Part shown: positions 23,182 through 32,030 of the stretch, in pieces | How positions within the stretch are numbered: the first letter of the stretch is position 1 | Layout: the number at the start of each line of letters is the position of its first letter | From: Hyphomicrobiales bacterium | Lineage (GTDB): Bacteria > Pseudomonadota > Alphaproteobacteria > Rhizobiales > Xanthobacteraceae | Direction of reading: 5' to 3' | Length of the DNA: 35,433 nt | Assembly: GCA_003135415.1 (NCBI GenBank) | Contig: PLBP01000003.1 | Coordinates: forward strand, 1 to 35,433 | Notes under the pieces: generated by a model | Told to the model about the DNA's origin: nothing | Database searches by the model: none | The model's input: the letters and a program-made list of their open reading frames with translations, nothing else | Program-made: the position numbers and the translations under genes

Positions 23182-24372
23182 ATGCGCCGTCGAGATTTTC
23201 TCACTTTTACCGCCGCGCTCGCACTCTGCGATCCGACACGGATCGCTTTTGCCGCGCCGCTCGCGCCGGATCAAACGCTCGCCGCCCAGTCGCGGCTTTC
23301 CTTCCGGCTGCTAGAGCGTCTTTCCGCGGCGCGCGAGCGCGGCGCCAATCTCGTGATCTCGCCGGCAAGTCTCGCCGCTGTTCTTTCACTGATCGATCTC
23401 GGCGCCGATGCCAATTTGCACACTTCGCTCCACCGCGTGCTCGGTTTTGAGGATGGCGACGCGGTCGCCACGCTGGAGAGCTTGCGGGTGCTGGTCGGCA
23501 ATATTCTGCGCGACAATAGCGGGCCGTTGCTCGCGGCCAATGCGCTAGTGATCGACGCGAATACGAGACCCATCGAGGCGACGCTTGCCAAGATGCGCGC
23601 TGCCGGTGCGGAAATCACCGTTGACGACGTGACCGACCTCTCGGTCGTCAAGCGCATCAATGACTGGGCTTCGATGCGCACCAAAGGACACATTCCGGTG
23701 ATCCTTGACGGCCCGCTGGAGAAAGGCGCGGTCGCGCTCAATGCGCTCTATTTCAAGGACGATTGGGAGCGCCAATTTGACAAGGCTGCCACGAGACCGG
23801 GAGCGTTCCATGGCCTCGACCGCATCGCCGAAGTCCCGATGATGCAACAAAAGGCTTCCTACTCCTTCCGCCGGGAAGGCCGCTTCGCGGCGGTCGACTT
23901 GTCATACGTCCACAAGCGCTACTCGCTAGTTGCACTAACAACCACGGATCGGCCGGCTGCGGCGGGCGAGTTCGCAAGCGTCGCGCATTGGCTCGACGGC
24001 AAGAACTTCTCGACCGCTCGAGCGCGGCTCTCGCTGCCGCGCTTTGCCGTAACCGAGCAGGCTGATCTACTCAGCCCACTGAAGACCATGGGCCTTGCCG
24101 AAAGCCTCTCTTCTCCAACCGCATTCGAGGGCCTCGCCGCCGCCCCGCTCACCATCACGGGCATATTGCAACGTACTTTTCTCAAGCTCGGCGAAGAAGG
24201 CACCGAAGCCGCGGCCGTGACCGGTGCGGTATTTGCAACGCGCGCGATGCCGGTCGAAGAGATGGCGATCGTAATCGATAAGCCATTCCTGTTCGCATTG
24301 CGCGACCGCGATACCGGTTTGATTTTGATGTCCGGCTATATGGGCAAGCCGGCGAGCGGCCCCGTGGCTTAG
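23182..24372 (+). CDS. Tat-exported serpin (serine protease inhibitor), predicted P1 Arg
   Basis: A 396-residue serpin with a twin-arginine signal (MRRRDFLTFTAALALC, cleavage near AFA-AP). Core serpin landmarks are NLVISPASLAAVLSLIDLGA (the NxxxSPxSI block), VKRINDWASMRTKGHIP, ALNALYFKDDWERQFD and IDKPFLFALRDRDTGLILMS. The reactive-centre hinge EEGTEAAAVT fits inhibitory serpins: Gly340 would be P15, Thr341 P14 and small residues fill P12-P9. Counting from it places Arg354-Ala355 at P1-P1', as in antithrombin, predicting inhibition of trypsin-like proteases. GGAG seven bases upstream supports the start at 23182. It lies downstream of the trypsin-containing island but in its own transcription unit after a terminator. 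Serpins are uncommon in Alphaproteobacteria. Confidence 0.93.
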   Translation: MRRRDFLTFTAALALCDPTRIAFAAPLAPDQTLAAQSRLSFRLLERLSAARERGANLVISPASLAAVLSLIDLGADANLHTSLHRVLGFEDGDAVATLESLRVLVGNILRDNSGPLLAANALVIDANTRPIEATLAKMRAAGAEITVDDVTDLSVVKRINDWASMRTKGHIPVILDGPLEKGAVALNALYFKDDWERQFDKAATRPGAFHGLDRIAEVPMMQQKASYSFRREGRFAAVDLSYVHKRYSLVALTTTDRPAAAGEFASVAHWLDGKNFSTARARLSLPRFAVTEQADLLSPLKTMGLAESLSSPTAFEGLAAAPLTITGILQRTFLKLGEEGTEAAAVTGAVFATRAMPVEEMAIVIDKPFLFALRDRDTGLILMSGYMGKPASGPVA

Positions 24373-24456
24373 GGACCGACAAGTTAGATATTTTGAATCG
24401 AGTTTACTCGCCGCTCGATAAATTAGGCGAGCGCCTTCAACTTCGACGGATCGTCA

Positions 24457-24723
24457 TTACTCCGCGAACGGCCCTTCGGTTTTCGCCGGCCCTTTGAGAT
24501 CGAGACCGGTCGCGACCGGCGGCTGATAATATTTCGAGGTCGGCCCGTTACCGACCGGATCGATTTGCGTACTGCCGCCATTGTCGCCCGTGGTGCCCAT
24601 GCCGGTATGGGGGCTGCTCATGGCATCGGGTTTCATGGGCTCGTCGGAAGATTGGGAAAAGGCGGACGAACTCGCAAGTGCCGCCAGCGCCGCGGCCGCC
24701 GCAATGGTTGTAATTCGCGTCAT
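24457..24723 (-). CDS. Small secreted protein of unknown function
   Basis: An 88-residue protein with a clear signal peptide (MTRITTIAAAAALAALASSS, cleavage near AFS-QS). The mature part is low-complexity and hydrophilic, rich in Met, Pro, Gly and Thr, with PHTGMGTTGDNGG and SKYYQPPVATG; no cysteines and no known domain. AGAGG lies just upstream of the ATG at 24723, so the longer frame to 24834 is not used. It is convergent with the serpin and follows the TusA-like gene with a 61-base gap. A weak EcfG-like GGAAC at 24780-24776 precedes it, but the downstream half does not match well. Confidence 0.7.
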   Translation of the reverse strand: MTRITTIAAAAALAALASSSAFSQSSDEPMKPDAMSSPHTGMGTTGDNGGSTQIDPVGNGPTSKYYQPPVATGLDLKGPAKTEGPFAE

Positions 24724-24784
24724 GGTTTGCCTCTTTATCGGAATGTCATGACGAAAATTCGCGGCCGGGAATAAAGTTCCGGGC

Positions 24785-25024
24785 TCACTTCTGCTTGATG
24801 ATGCGGAAAATATAGAGATCGCCGCGTTGCTCATGGCTCGCGATCCGGTGGCCGGTCTGGTTCACGAAATGGGGCACGTCGATCACCACTAGGGGATCGG
24901 TGCACTCTAACACGAGCGCTCCCCCCACCGCCACGTCGCGGAGTGCCGTCTTCGCCTGCAACACCACGTGCGGACAACGCACGCCGCGCAAATCGAGCAC
25001 CTTTTCGGCCTTGGCGGCTTCCAT
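24785..25024 (-). CDS. TusA-like sulfur-carrier protein
   Basis: A 79-residue protein of the TusA/SirA fold. The N-terminus LDLRGVRCPHVVLQAKTAL is the family signature with the persulfide-forming Cys17, followed by VGGALVLECTDPLVVIDVPH and the C-terminal YIFRIIKQK strand. The usual CPxP motif is CPHV here, so the second proline is replaced. TusA-type proteins relay sulfur for tRNA thiolation, molybdenum cofactor and, through IscS, for FdhD-dependent activation of formate dehydrogenases; its position near the fdo operon makes the last role attractive but it is only context. It is downstream of, and probably co-transcribed with, the transglutaminase-like gene (83-base gap). Confidence 0.87.
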   Translation of the reverse strand: MEAAKAEKVLDLRGVRCPHVVLQAKTALRDVAVGGALVLECTDPLVVIDVPHFVNQTGHRIASHEQRGDLYIFRIIKQK

Positions 25025-25107
25025 CCGGCGATCCTAAGCCCGCGCGGCCCCTGCGAAAAGCGACGGGCGCCGCTCGCGCGACGCCCGCTTCAAATTATTG
25101 CCGGATT

Positions 25108-26214
25108 TCAAGCCGCGATTTGGTTCGACGTGATCGCGTATTTGAACGTATCGGCGTCGAGGCAGTCGAGCCGGCCGGCCACGGTTTCGGCCTGCGGATA
25201 CATCAGGAAGGCGACATCGCCGCTTCTCGCGCCCGGCAGCTTCACGTCGTGCGCGAAATTATAGGCGAGCCAGTTCGTCTCCCAGGCGCCGAACAGCGCC
25301 TTCCGCGCTGCCACCACCTTGTCGTCGCCGGCGGGAAGATTTCCCGGCGGCTCTTCGAGCACGACCTTGCGGACGTCCGCGGGATCCATCGGCACCCAGC
25401 CGAAGCCGGCGAGATGCACTTCGGCGCGGCAATGCTGCGCCTTGGAGATAGTCGCGGAATTCGCTCCCAGGCTCTTATAACCGAAGGCCGAGGGCGCGAC
25501 GCGGATGCCGTAGATGTCGCGCGCCGGAATCGCTTGCGCGCGCGCGAGCCCCACGAACAGCGCGTTCAAGTCGGCGCATTTGCCGCCAAGATTGCCGCTC
25601 TTCAGAAGGGCCGCGATGTCGCCGATGCCGCAGCCGCGTACCTTGGCGTCGCGATAGGTATTGTCGACGATCCATTCGTAGATCGCGCGCGCCTTCTCGA
25701 TATCGCTCGCGGCCGCAGCACCAGCGACGATCTTGTCGGAAGTCTCCTTCACGATGCCGTCGGTCGGAATGAGCTGGGTCGCGCCGGTGTAGAGCTTGCG
25801 CTCGGCCGCCGGGAGCGGCGCCGCCTTGCCGGGTTTTGTGAGATCGACCGCGCGGTCGCGCGTCGAAACGCGGCTCGTGACCTCGACCGCCGGATTCTGC
25901 TCCGACGCCGGCCATTCGACGTGGACCATACCCGCCCCGGATTTCGGGTCGCGGACGAGGCCGGCGTTGCCGTTCGTGGTCCATTTGTTGTCGAGGGTCT
26001 TGAACCAATCCGCCTCGTTCACCGACGGAACCGGAACCCACGCTTGCGCGGGGCTGGTTTGGCTCGCCACTTCGAGACGCGTCACGATCTCGAAGGCCCG
26101 CCAGTCGCCGGGCTTCGGCGCGAAGGCCGCTTGCGCCCACGCCGCGCGCGGTAATGCTGCGGCCGCGGCGAGGGCCGCACTGCTCACGAGAAAATCACGT
26201 CTGTGTATCGTCAT
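25108..26214 (-). CDS. Tat-exported transglutaminase-like cysteine protein
   Basis: A 368-residue protein with a twin-arginine signal peptide (MTIHRRDFLVSSAALAAAAA, cleavage near AWA-QA). The transglutaminase core lies at about 175-285: ARAIYEWIVDNTYRD leads into GNLGGKCADLNALFVGLARA with the candidate catalytic Cys213, then HCRAEVHLAGFGWVPMDPAD with His267 and Asp277 completing a Cys-His-Asp triad. The N-terminal 150 residues look like a beta-rich domain. Such periplasmic proteins are usually proteases or peptidoglycan/peptide-modifying enzymes rather than true crosslinking transglutaminases. It is preceded by the thioredoxin-like gene with a 33-base gap. Confidence 0.88.
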   Translation of the reverse strand: MTIHRRDFLVSSAALAAAAALPRAAWAQAAFAPKPGDWRAFEIVTRLEVASQTSPAQAWVPVPSVNEADWFKTLDNKWTTNGNAGLVRDPKSGAGMVHVEWPASEQNPAVEVTSRVSTRDRAVDLTKPGKAAPLPAAERKLYTGATQLIPTDGIVKETSDKIVAGAAAASDIEKARAIYEWIVDNTYRDAKVRGCGIGDIAALLKSGNLGGKCADLNALFVGLARAQAIPARDIYGIRVAPSAFGYKSLGANSATISKAQHCRAEVHLAGFGWVPMDPADVRKVVLEEPPGNLPAGDDKVVAARKALFGAWETNWLAYNFAHDVKLPGARSGDVAFLMYPQAETVAGRLDCLDADTFKYAITSNQIAA

Positions 26215-26247
26215 GGCTTGCCTCCCGATGATTCGAGTGAAAGTTTG

Positions 26248-26967
26248 TCATCCTCCGGCCCCCGGGCCGTTTCGTTTTTGCGGCGCCGACAGTTCCGCGA
26301 TCAGCTTGTCCATATCGGCGCGATCCCAATCGAAATCGCCCACGATCACGAATCGCGGGGTGAGTGTCGCGTCGAGCAGGAAGGTCGTCGGCAATTGATC
26401 GACGCCCCAGCTTTTCGCCGCCGCCTTGTCGCGGTCGAGCAGCACCGGGAAGTTGACCGGCAGCTTTTCGAAGAAGCGTTGCACGCGAATGTCGACTTCG
26501 CCGACATCCACCGCGAGCACGAGCGGCCACGCGGAAGCGCGCTCGGAAAGGCGCTGCAGGGAGGCTATCTCCTCGCGGCAGGGCTCGCACCAGGTCGCGA
26601 AGAATTGAACGAGTACGACCCGGCCTTTTTGGTCCTTGAGGCTTTTGCTTTCGCCACTGAGGCTATCGAGCGCGAACAGCGGTTGTTTGCCCTCGGTCCA
26701 AACTTGCGGTTCGGCTCTCGGCGTGAGCCTGCCGGCCTGGGCAATAGCCTGGGCAATGGGACCGTCGTTCGCGAGCGTCGTTAAAGAAAGAAGAAGCGCG
26801 CCGAAGCAAATCAGCGCGGCGACAAGCAATTTCTCTGTTGATAATTCGGAGAGCCGTTGATCGTCAGGCGCATACCATTGCACCGACACGAAAGCGCTTT
26901 CATGCGCCCGGGCGTTTTCCGTTCCAAGCTCTCGGCCCCGAGCCTCGGGAGCCAATGTGCCGATCAC
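26248..26967 (-). CDS. TlpA/ResA-like thioredoxin, membrane-anchored
   Basis: A 239-residue protein beginning with about 40 soluble residues, then one transmembrane helix (LLVAALICFGALLLSLTTLA, about 47-66) and a periplasmic thioredoxin domain. VVLVQFFATWCEPCREEIAS carries the redox-active CxxC; VDQLPTTFLLD has the cis-proline. This family reduces periplasmic disulfides, often for cytochrome c or copper-site maturation. The start is a GTG at 26967 with CAGGA seven bases upstream; no ATG is available before the helix, and a later GTG in the cytosolic leader is possible. It is first in the minus-strand run tlpA-like, transglutaminase-like, tusA-like, and diverges from fdoG across a 280-base promoter region. 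Confidence 0.83.
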   Translation of the reverse strand: MIGTLAPEARGRELGTENARAHESAFVSVQWYAPDDQRLSELSTEKLLVAALICFGALLLSLTTLANDGPIAQAIAQAGRLTPRAEPQVWTEGKQPLFALDSLSGESKSLKDQKGRVVLVQFFATWCEPCREEIASLQRLSERASAWPLVLAVDVGEVDIRVQRFFEKLPVNFPVLLDRDKAAAKSWGVDQLPTTFLLDATLTPRFVIVGDFDWDRADMDKLIAELSAPQKRNGPGAGG

Positions 26968-27108
26968 GCGTCAATCCTGTTCGTTATCCACCCACCGGTC
27001 AACGGACCCGATGGGTCGCAGAGGACTGAATTTTTTGCCGGTACAGTTTTGTTGCGCTGCACATAATCACGGCGGCCGACTGTGTGTTTGATAGAAAAAA
27101 TTGTTTGT

Positions 27109-27137
27109 TTGACAGGGAATGTAATCCAAGTTGGAAT
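27109..27137 (+). promoter_or_regulatory. Candidate promoter of the fdo operon
   Basis: TTGACA (27109-27114) is a perfect -35 element, followed after 17 bases by TGGAAT (27132-27137), a poor -10. It lies about 110 bases upstream of fdoG in the divergent intergenic region 26968-27247. No FNR-type or sigma-54 site was convincing here, so anaerobic control cannot be read from the sequence. Confidence 0.25.
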
Positions 27138-27247
27138 GGTACTAATTTAGGGGTTCCGCTTTTCGCATTTCGGAACTGCCTAAAATTTTTGGGAGAGCGT
27201 ATTGCGTTCGTTCCTCTCCTATCGGGGAGGAGTCAGGAGGAAGTCCG

Positions 27248-30200
27248 ATGAATATGGAACTCTCGCGGCGCCAGTTTCTGACCGGCGCCGGCGCGGGTCT
27301 TGCCGGGACAACGCTTGGCGCGCTTGGATTCGGGGATGCTGAAGTCGCTTATGCCGCGGCCATCCGTCCCTTCAAGCTCGCCGGCACCACCGAAACCCGC
27401 AACACCTGCACTTATTGTTCTGTCGCCTGCGGCATCATCATGTATTCGAAGGGCAACCTTTCGAAGGGTGAGAAGGCCGAAATCATCCACATCGAAGGCG
27501 ACGCGGATCACCCCACCAATCGCGGCACGCTCTGCCCGAAGGGTGCGGCCCTCCTCGATTTTGTCCACTCGGAGACGCGGCTCAAATATCCGATGCTGCG
27601 CAAGCCCGGCTCGGACAAGTTCGAGCGGATTTCCTGGGACCAGGCGCTCGATCGCATTGCTCGCCTGATGAAGGACGACCGCGACGAGAACTTTATCCAA
27701 AAAAATAACGACGGCGTGACGGTCAATCGGTGGCTCACCACCGGCTTCCTCGCCGCGTCGGCGTCCACCAACGAAACGGCGTGGGCAACTTACAAGGTCG
27801 TGCGCAGCGCCGGCATATTGGCGTTCGACAATCAAGCGAGGGTCTGACACGGCCCCACGGTGTCCAGTCTGGGCCCAACGTTTGGTCGTGGTGCGATGAC
27901 GAATTCGTGGACCGATATTCGGAACACGGATCTCGTAATCATCATGGGTGGCAATGCCGCGGAATGCCATCCCTGCGGTTTCAAATGGGTTACCGAAGCG
28001 AAGGCGAACCGCGGCGCGAAACTGATCGTCGTCGATCCGCGCTATACGCGTTCGGCCGCCGTTTCGGACATGTACGCGCCAATCCGCCCGGGAACCGACA
28101 TCGCGTTCCTGAACGGCCTCATCAATTACTGCATCCAGAACGACAAGGTGCAGTGGGACTACACCAAGGCCTTCACTAACGCCTCCTACATCGTGAAAGA
28201 AGGCTTCACCTACCAGGACGGTCTCTTCACTGGTTATGACGAGACCAAGCGCGACTACAATCGCTCGACCTGGGATTATGACATCGGTCCCGACGGCTAC
28301 GTCGTCTCCGACAACACGCTGCAGAATCCGCGCTGCGTCTGGAATCTCCTGAAACAGCACGTTGAGCAATACACGCCCGAAATGGTCGAGCGCATCTGCG
28401 GCACGCCGAAGGAGAAGTTCTCGAAAATTGCCGCGATGGTCGGCGAGACCTCGGCCAAAGATAAGTACATGACGTCGATGTACGCGCTGGGTTGGACGCA
28501 GCATTCCAAGGGCTCGCAAAACATCCGCACCATGGCGATGTTGCAGTTGATTCTCGGCAATATCGGCGTGCGCGGCGGCGGCATGAATGCCTTGCGCGGT
28601 CACTCCAACATTCAGGGGCTGACCGACCTCGGGCTGATGTCGAACCTGATCCCGGGCTATCTCACGATCCCGACCGAAAAAGAGGTCAGCCTCGATACGT
28701 ATATGTCCACGCGCGGCTTCAAGCCTTTGAAGCCGGATCAGATGAGCTACTGGCAAAACTACAAGAAGTTCTTCGTCAGCTTCCAGAAATCGATGTGGGG
28801 GCCGGCGGCCACCGCCGAGAATAGCTTCGCCTACGACTATCTGCCCAAGCTCGACGTTCCGTCCTACGACGTGCTTCGCGCCTTCGAACTTATGTTTCAG
28901 GGCAAGATGAACGGGTACTTCTGCCAGGGCTTCAATCCCTTGCTGTCGTTCCCGAACCGCAAGAAGTGCACGGTGGCGCTCTCCAAGCTCAAATACCTCG
29001 TCATCATGGATCCGTTGGATACCGAGACGGCGCGGTTCTGGGAAAATCACGGCGAGCACAACGATGTCGATACCGCCTCGATTCAAACCGAGGTCATTCA
29101 ACTGCCGAGCACCTGTTTCGCCGAGGACGAGGGTTCGCTTGTGAACTCCGGCCGTTGGCTGCAATGGCACTGGGCGGGCGGCACGCCTCCAGGCGAAGCG
29201 AAGAGCGACGTCTGGATGATGGCGCAGCTCTATCAGCGGCTGAAGGCGCTCTACCAGAAAGAGGGCGGCGCCTATGCCGACCCGATCCTGAACCTCACCT
29301 GGAACTACAAGGATCCGAATGAGCCGACGCCGACCGAGTTGGCGCGGGAAATGAACGGCTCGGTGCTCGAGGACGTGCCGGATCCGACCGATCCGACCAA
29401 GCTTCTCTTGCAAAAAGGGAAGCAGATGGCGAGCTTCGCCACGCTCCGCGACGACGGCAAAACGGCTTGCGCCTGCTGGATCTATTCCGGCTGCTTCAAC
29501 GAGGAGGGCAACAACATGGCCCGCCGCGACACCTCGGACCCCGACAACACGGGCGCCTATTCCAAATGGGCGTTCTCGTGGCCGGTCAACCGCCGCATTC
29601 TCTATAACCGTGCGTCGGCGGACCTCACCGGCAAGGCGTGGGATCCGACCCGCAAGTTGATCGAATGGGACGGCACGAAATGGGCGGGCTACGACGTTCC
29701 CGACATTGTGCCGAACGCGAAGCCCGACGTCGTCGGACCCTTCATCATGAACGCCGAAGGTACCGCACGCCTGTTCGCCCGCGGTCTGATGCGTGAGGGA
29801 CCGTTCCCGGTTCATTACGAGCCGTTCGAATCGCCGATTGCCAATCCGATCGCACCGAAGATTCGCGGCAATCCGGTAGCCCGCGTGTTCAAGGGCGACA
29901 TGGAGCAGTTCGGCGACGCCAAGGACTTCCCCTACGCGGCGACGTCCTATCGTCTCACCGAGCACTTCCACTTTTGGACCAAGCACGCCCAGATCAACGC
30001 GTCGCTCCAGCCTGAATTCTTCGTCGAGATCGGCGAGGAGCTCGCAAAGGAAAAGGGCATCAAGTCCGGCGGCTGGGTGCGCGTGTGGTCGAACCGCGGC
30101 TCGGTGAAGGCGAAGGTGGTCGTTACCAAGCGCATTGTCCCGCTGACGTGCGACGGAAAGAAAGTGCACATCGTCGGCATCCCGTTGCATTGGGGATTCA

Positions 30201-30328
30201 CAGGTGCTGCGAAGAAAGGCTTCGGCCCGAATTCGCTCACGCCCTATGTCGGCGACGCCAACATCGAGACGCCGGAATACAAGGCGTTTCTGGTCGATAT
30301 CGAGCCCATCGTCGGGCCGGTGTCGTAG
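27248..30328 (+). CDS. fdoG: Formate dehydrogenase-N/O alpha subunit (selenoprotein)
   Basis: The molybdopterin catalytic subunit, exported by Tat and oxidising formate to CO2 on the periplasmic face. Reading through one in-frame TGA (27845-27847) gives 1026 residues, close to the roughly 1015 of E. coli FdnG. The Tat motif is [12 protein letters not shown]. Cys54, Cys57, Cys61 ([10 protein letters not shown]) and Cys96 (GTLCPKG) bind a [4Fe-4S] cluster. The TGA is codon 200, in the context NQARV-Sec-HGPTV, exactly where FdnG, FdoG and FdhH have the Mo-ligating selenocysteine. Downstream are [14 protein letters not shown] and the C-terminal cap domain. AGGAGGAAG precedes the ATG. Gene finders that stop at TGA would split it into 27248-27847 and 27860-30328. 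First gene of the fdo-sel operon. Confidence 0.96.
27845..27876 (+). promoter_or_regulatory. UGA selenocysteine codon and bacterial SECIS hairpin
   Basis: Eleven bases after the UGA, GG (27859-27860), a bulged U (27861) and GUCC (27862-27865) pair with GGGC (27871-27874) and CC (27875-27876) around the loop AGUCU (27866-27870). This reproduces the E. coli fdhF/fdnG SECIS plan: same 11-base spacing, one bulged U and a GUCU-type apical loop recognised by SelB. The pairing includes one U-G wobble. selA and selB downstream support function. Confidence 0.88.
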
Positions 30329-30339
30329 GGGAGGCGGAC

Positions 30340-31278
30340 ATGGATCTACCGAACCCGAACGTCCAGAGCCCGAAGGTCGATCTCACGGAGCGCGATGTCG
30401 TTCTCCGGTCGGCCTCGGCCGTTCCGCCTCCGCCCGATCGCAAGCTCGCATCGGTCGCCAAGCTCATCGATGTGTCGAAGTGCATCGGCTGCAAGGCCTG
30501 CCAGTCGGCGTGTCTCGAGTGGAACGATATGCGCGAGGAAGTCGGCGTGAACGTGGGGGTTTACGACAACCCGCACGATCTCACGCCGAACACGTTCACG
30601 CTCATGCGCTTCACCGAATGGGTCAACCCCGATAGCGGCAATCTCGAATGGCTGATCCGCAAGGACGGCTGCATGCATTGCGAGGATCCGGGCTGCCTCA
30701 AGGCGTGCCCGGCGCCCGGCGCGATCGTGAAATACTCAAACGGCATCGTCGACTTCGTGCACGAGAACTGCATCGGCTGCGGCTATTGCGTGAAGGGATG
30801 CCCGTTCAACATCCCGCGCATCTCCAAGGTCGATCACAAGGCCTACAAGTGCACGCTCTGCTCCGACCGCGTCGCGGTTGGCCAGGGCCCCGCTTGCGCC
30901 AAGGCATGTCCGACCCACTGCATCAGCTTCGGCACCAAGGAAGAAATGCTGAAGCAGGCCGAGGGCCGCATCACGGACCTGAAATCGCGCGGCTACGCCA
31001 ATGCCGGCGTCTACGATCCACCCGGCGTCGGCGGCACGCACGTGATCTACGTGTTGCATCACGCCGACAAGCCGGAAATCTACGCGGGGCTCCCCAACAA
31101 TCCCCGCATCAGTCCGCTCATCAATCTGTGGAAGGGCGGGGCGAAATACGCGGGCATGGCCATCATGGGCATCACGGCGGCGGTTGGCCTATTGCACTAC
31201 GTCGTTGCCGGCGCCAATCGCGTCAAGCCCGAAGACGAGGAGAATGCGAAGAAACTCGCCAAGGGGCCCGCGTCATGA
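30340..31278 (+). CDS. fdoH: Formate dehydrogenase beta subunit (iron-sulfur)
   Basis: A 312-residue electron-transfer subunit with four [4Fe-4S] cysteine clusters: [44 protein letters not shown] and the CTLCSDR...CAKACPTHC pair. A single C-terminal helix ([20 protein letters not shown]) anchors it in the membrane, as in E. coli FdnH, so electrons pass from FdoG on the outside to the cytochrome b subunit. The ATG at 30340 has GGGAGG just upstream and lies 11 bases after the fdoG stop. Its stop codon overlaps the fdoI start (ATGA). Confidence 0.95.
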   Translation: MDLPNPNVQSPKVDLTERDVVLRSASAVPPPPDRKLASVAKLIDVSKCIGCKACQSACLEWNDMREEVGVNVGVYDNPHDLTPNTFTLMRFTEWVNPDSGNLEWLIRKDGCMHCEDPGCLKACPAPGAIVKYSNGIVDFVHENCIGCGYCVKGCPFNIPRISKVDHKAYKCTLCSDRVAVGQGPACAKACPTHCISFGTKEEMLKQAEGRITDLKSRGYANAGVYDPPGVGGTHVIYVLHHADKPEIYAGLPNNPRISPLINLWKGGAKYAGMAIMGITAAVGLLHYVVAGANRVKPEDEENAKKLAKGPAS

Positions 31279-31952
31279 GTAAGCCCTATGATGTGGAGCC
31301 CGGCGACAAGGTGAATCCGGGCGATCCGGTGACGGTCGACCGCTACACCGCCGGCGCCCGCATCAACCACTGGATTACGGCGACGAGCCTCGTGCTCCTC
31401 GCCATATCCGGTATGTCCCTATTCCATCCATCGCTGTTTTTCCTCACCGCTCTGTTCGGCGGCGGCGATTTCACGCGCTTTATCCATCCATGGATCGGGG
31501 TGGTTCTGTTCTTCGGCTTCAGTGGGCTCTTCCTCCGCTTCTGGCGGGCGAACCTCTGGGAAGGCGCGGACAACACCTGGCTCGCCCGCATCAGCGACGT
31601 GCTCCGGGACAACGAGGATAAGCTGCCGGAAGTCGCCAAATACAATGCCGGCCAGAAGATGGTGTTCTGGTCGATGTCGGCCTTGATCATCGTTCTGATT
31701 ACGAGCGGCATCGTGATTTGGGATCGCTATTTCTCGAACGTCTTTACGGTCGAGCAGCAGCGCATCGCCGTGCTCGTACATGCGACCGCGGCGGTGGTGG
31801 CGATCTGCGTCTGGATCGTCCACGTTTACGCCGCGATCTGGGTGCGCGGCACGATCAGCGCCATGACTCGCGGACAGGTGACCGGCGGCTGGGCTTGGCG
31901 GCATCATCGCAAATGGTTGCGTGAGCTCGTCACCGGCGGCCGCAAATCGTAA
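31275..31952 (+). CDS. fdoI: Formate dehydrogenase gamma subunit (cytochrome b556)
   Basis: A 225-residue inner-membrane protein with four helices that carries two b hemes and reduces quinone. Candidate heme-ligand histidines are in RINHWITA (helix 1), FIHPWIGV (helix 2), VLVHATAAV and [16 protein letters not shown] (helix 4), the positions expected from FdnI. The cytoplasmic loop [20 protein letters not shown] and the GQKMVFW start of helix 3 are typical. The ATG overlaps the fdoH stop by four bases, giving translational coupling. Confidence 0.94.
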   Translation: MSKPYDVEPGDKVNPGDPVTVDRYTAGARINHWITATSLVLLAISGMSLFHPSLFFLTALFGGGDFTRFIHPWIGVVLFFGFSGLFLRFWRANLWEGADNTWLARISDVLRDNEDKLPEVAKYNAGQKMVFWSMSALIIVLITSGIVIWDRYFSNVFTVEQQRIAVLVHATAAVVAICVWIVHVYAAIWVRGTISAMTRGQVTGGWAWRHHRKWLRELVTGGRKS

Positions 31953-31964
31953 CGAATATTGGTT

Positions 31965-31986
31965 GCCTGCCGGGAAACCGGCAGGC
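31965..31986 (+). other. Perfect 9-bp GAAA-tetraloop hairpin between fdoI and fdhE
   Basis: GCCTGCCGG and CCGGCAGGC pair perfectly around a GAAA tetraloop, 13 bases after the fdoI stop codon. Only a weak TACTTTA follows, so it is more likely an attenuator, partial terminator or mRNA-stabilising 3' structure than a full terminator. It separates the genes for the abundant enzyme subunits from those for maturation (fdhE, selA, selB). Confidence 0.7.
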
Positions 31987-32030
31987 TACTTTACCCGCCA
32001 CGTGGCCCGTGTGGTTCGTGAGGTTTCGTA

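Noticed and set aside
24943-26154. Open frame of 403 codons opposite the tusA-like and transglutaminase-like genes
   Set aside because: Arginine-rich antisense shadow; both genes on the minus strand have clear family motifs and starts.
27845-27847. Premature stop that would make fdoG a pseudogene
   Set aside because: The TGA is at the selenocysteine position, the frame continues with full homology, a SECIS hairpin follows and selA/selB are in the operon.
27233-30190. Open frame of 985 codons on the strand opposite fdoG
   Set aside because: Arg/His/Val-rich translation typical of antisense frames in high-GC genes; no domain resemblance, and fdoG is certain on the other strand.
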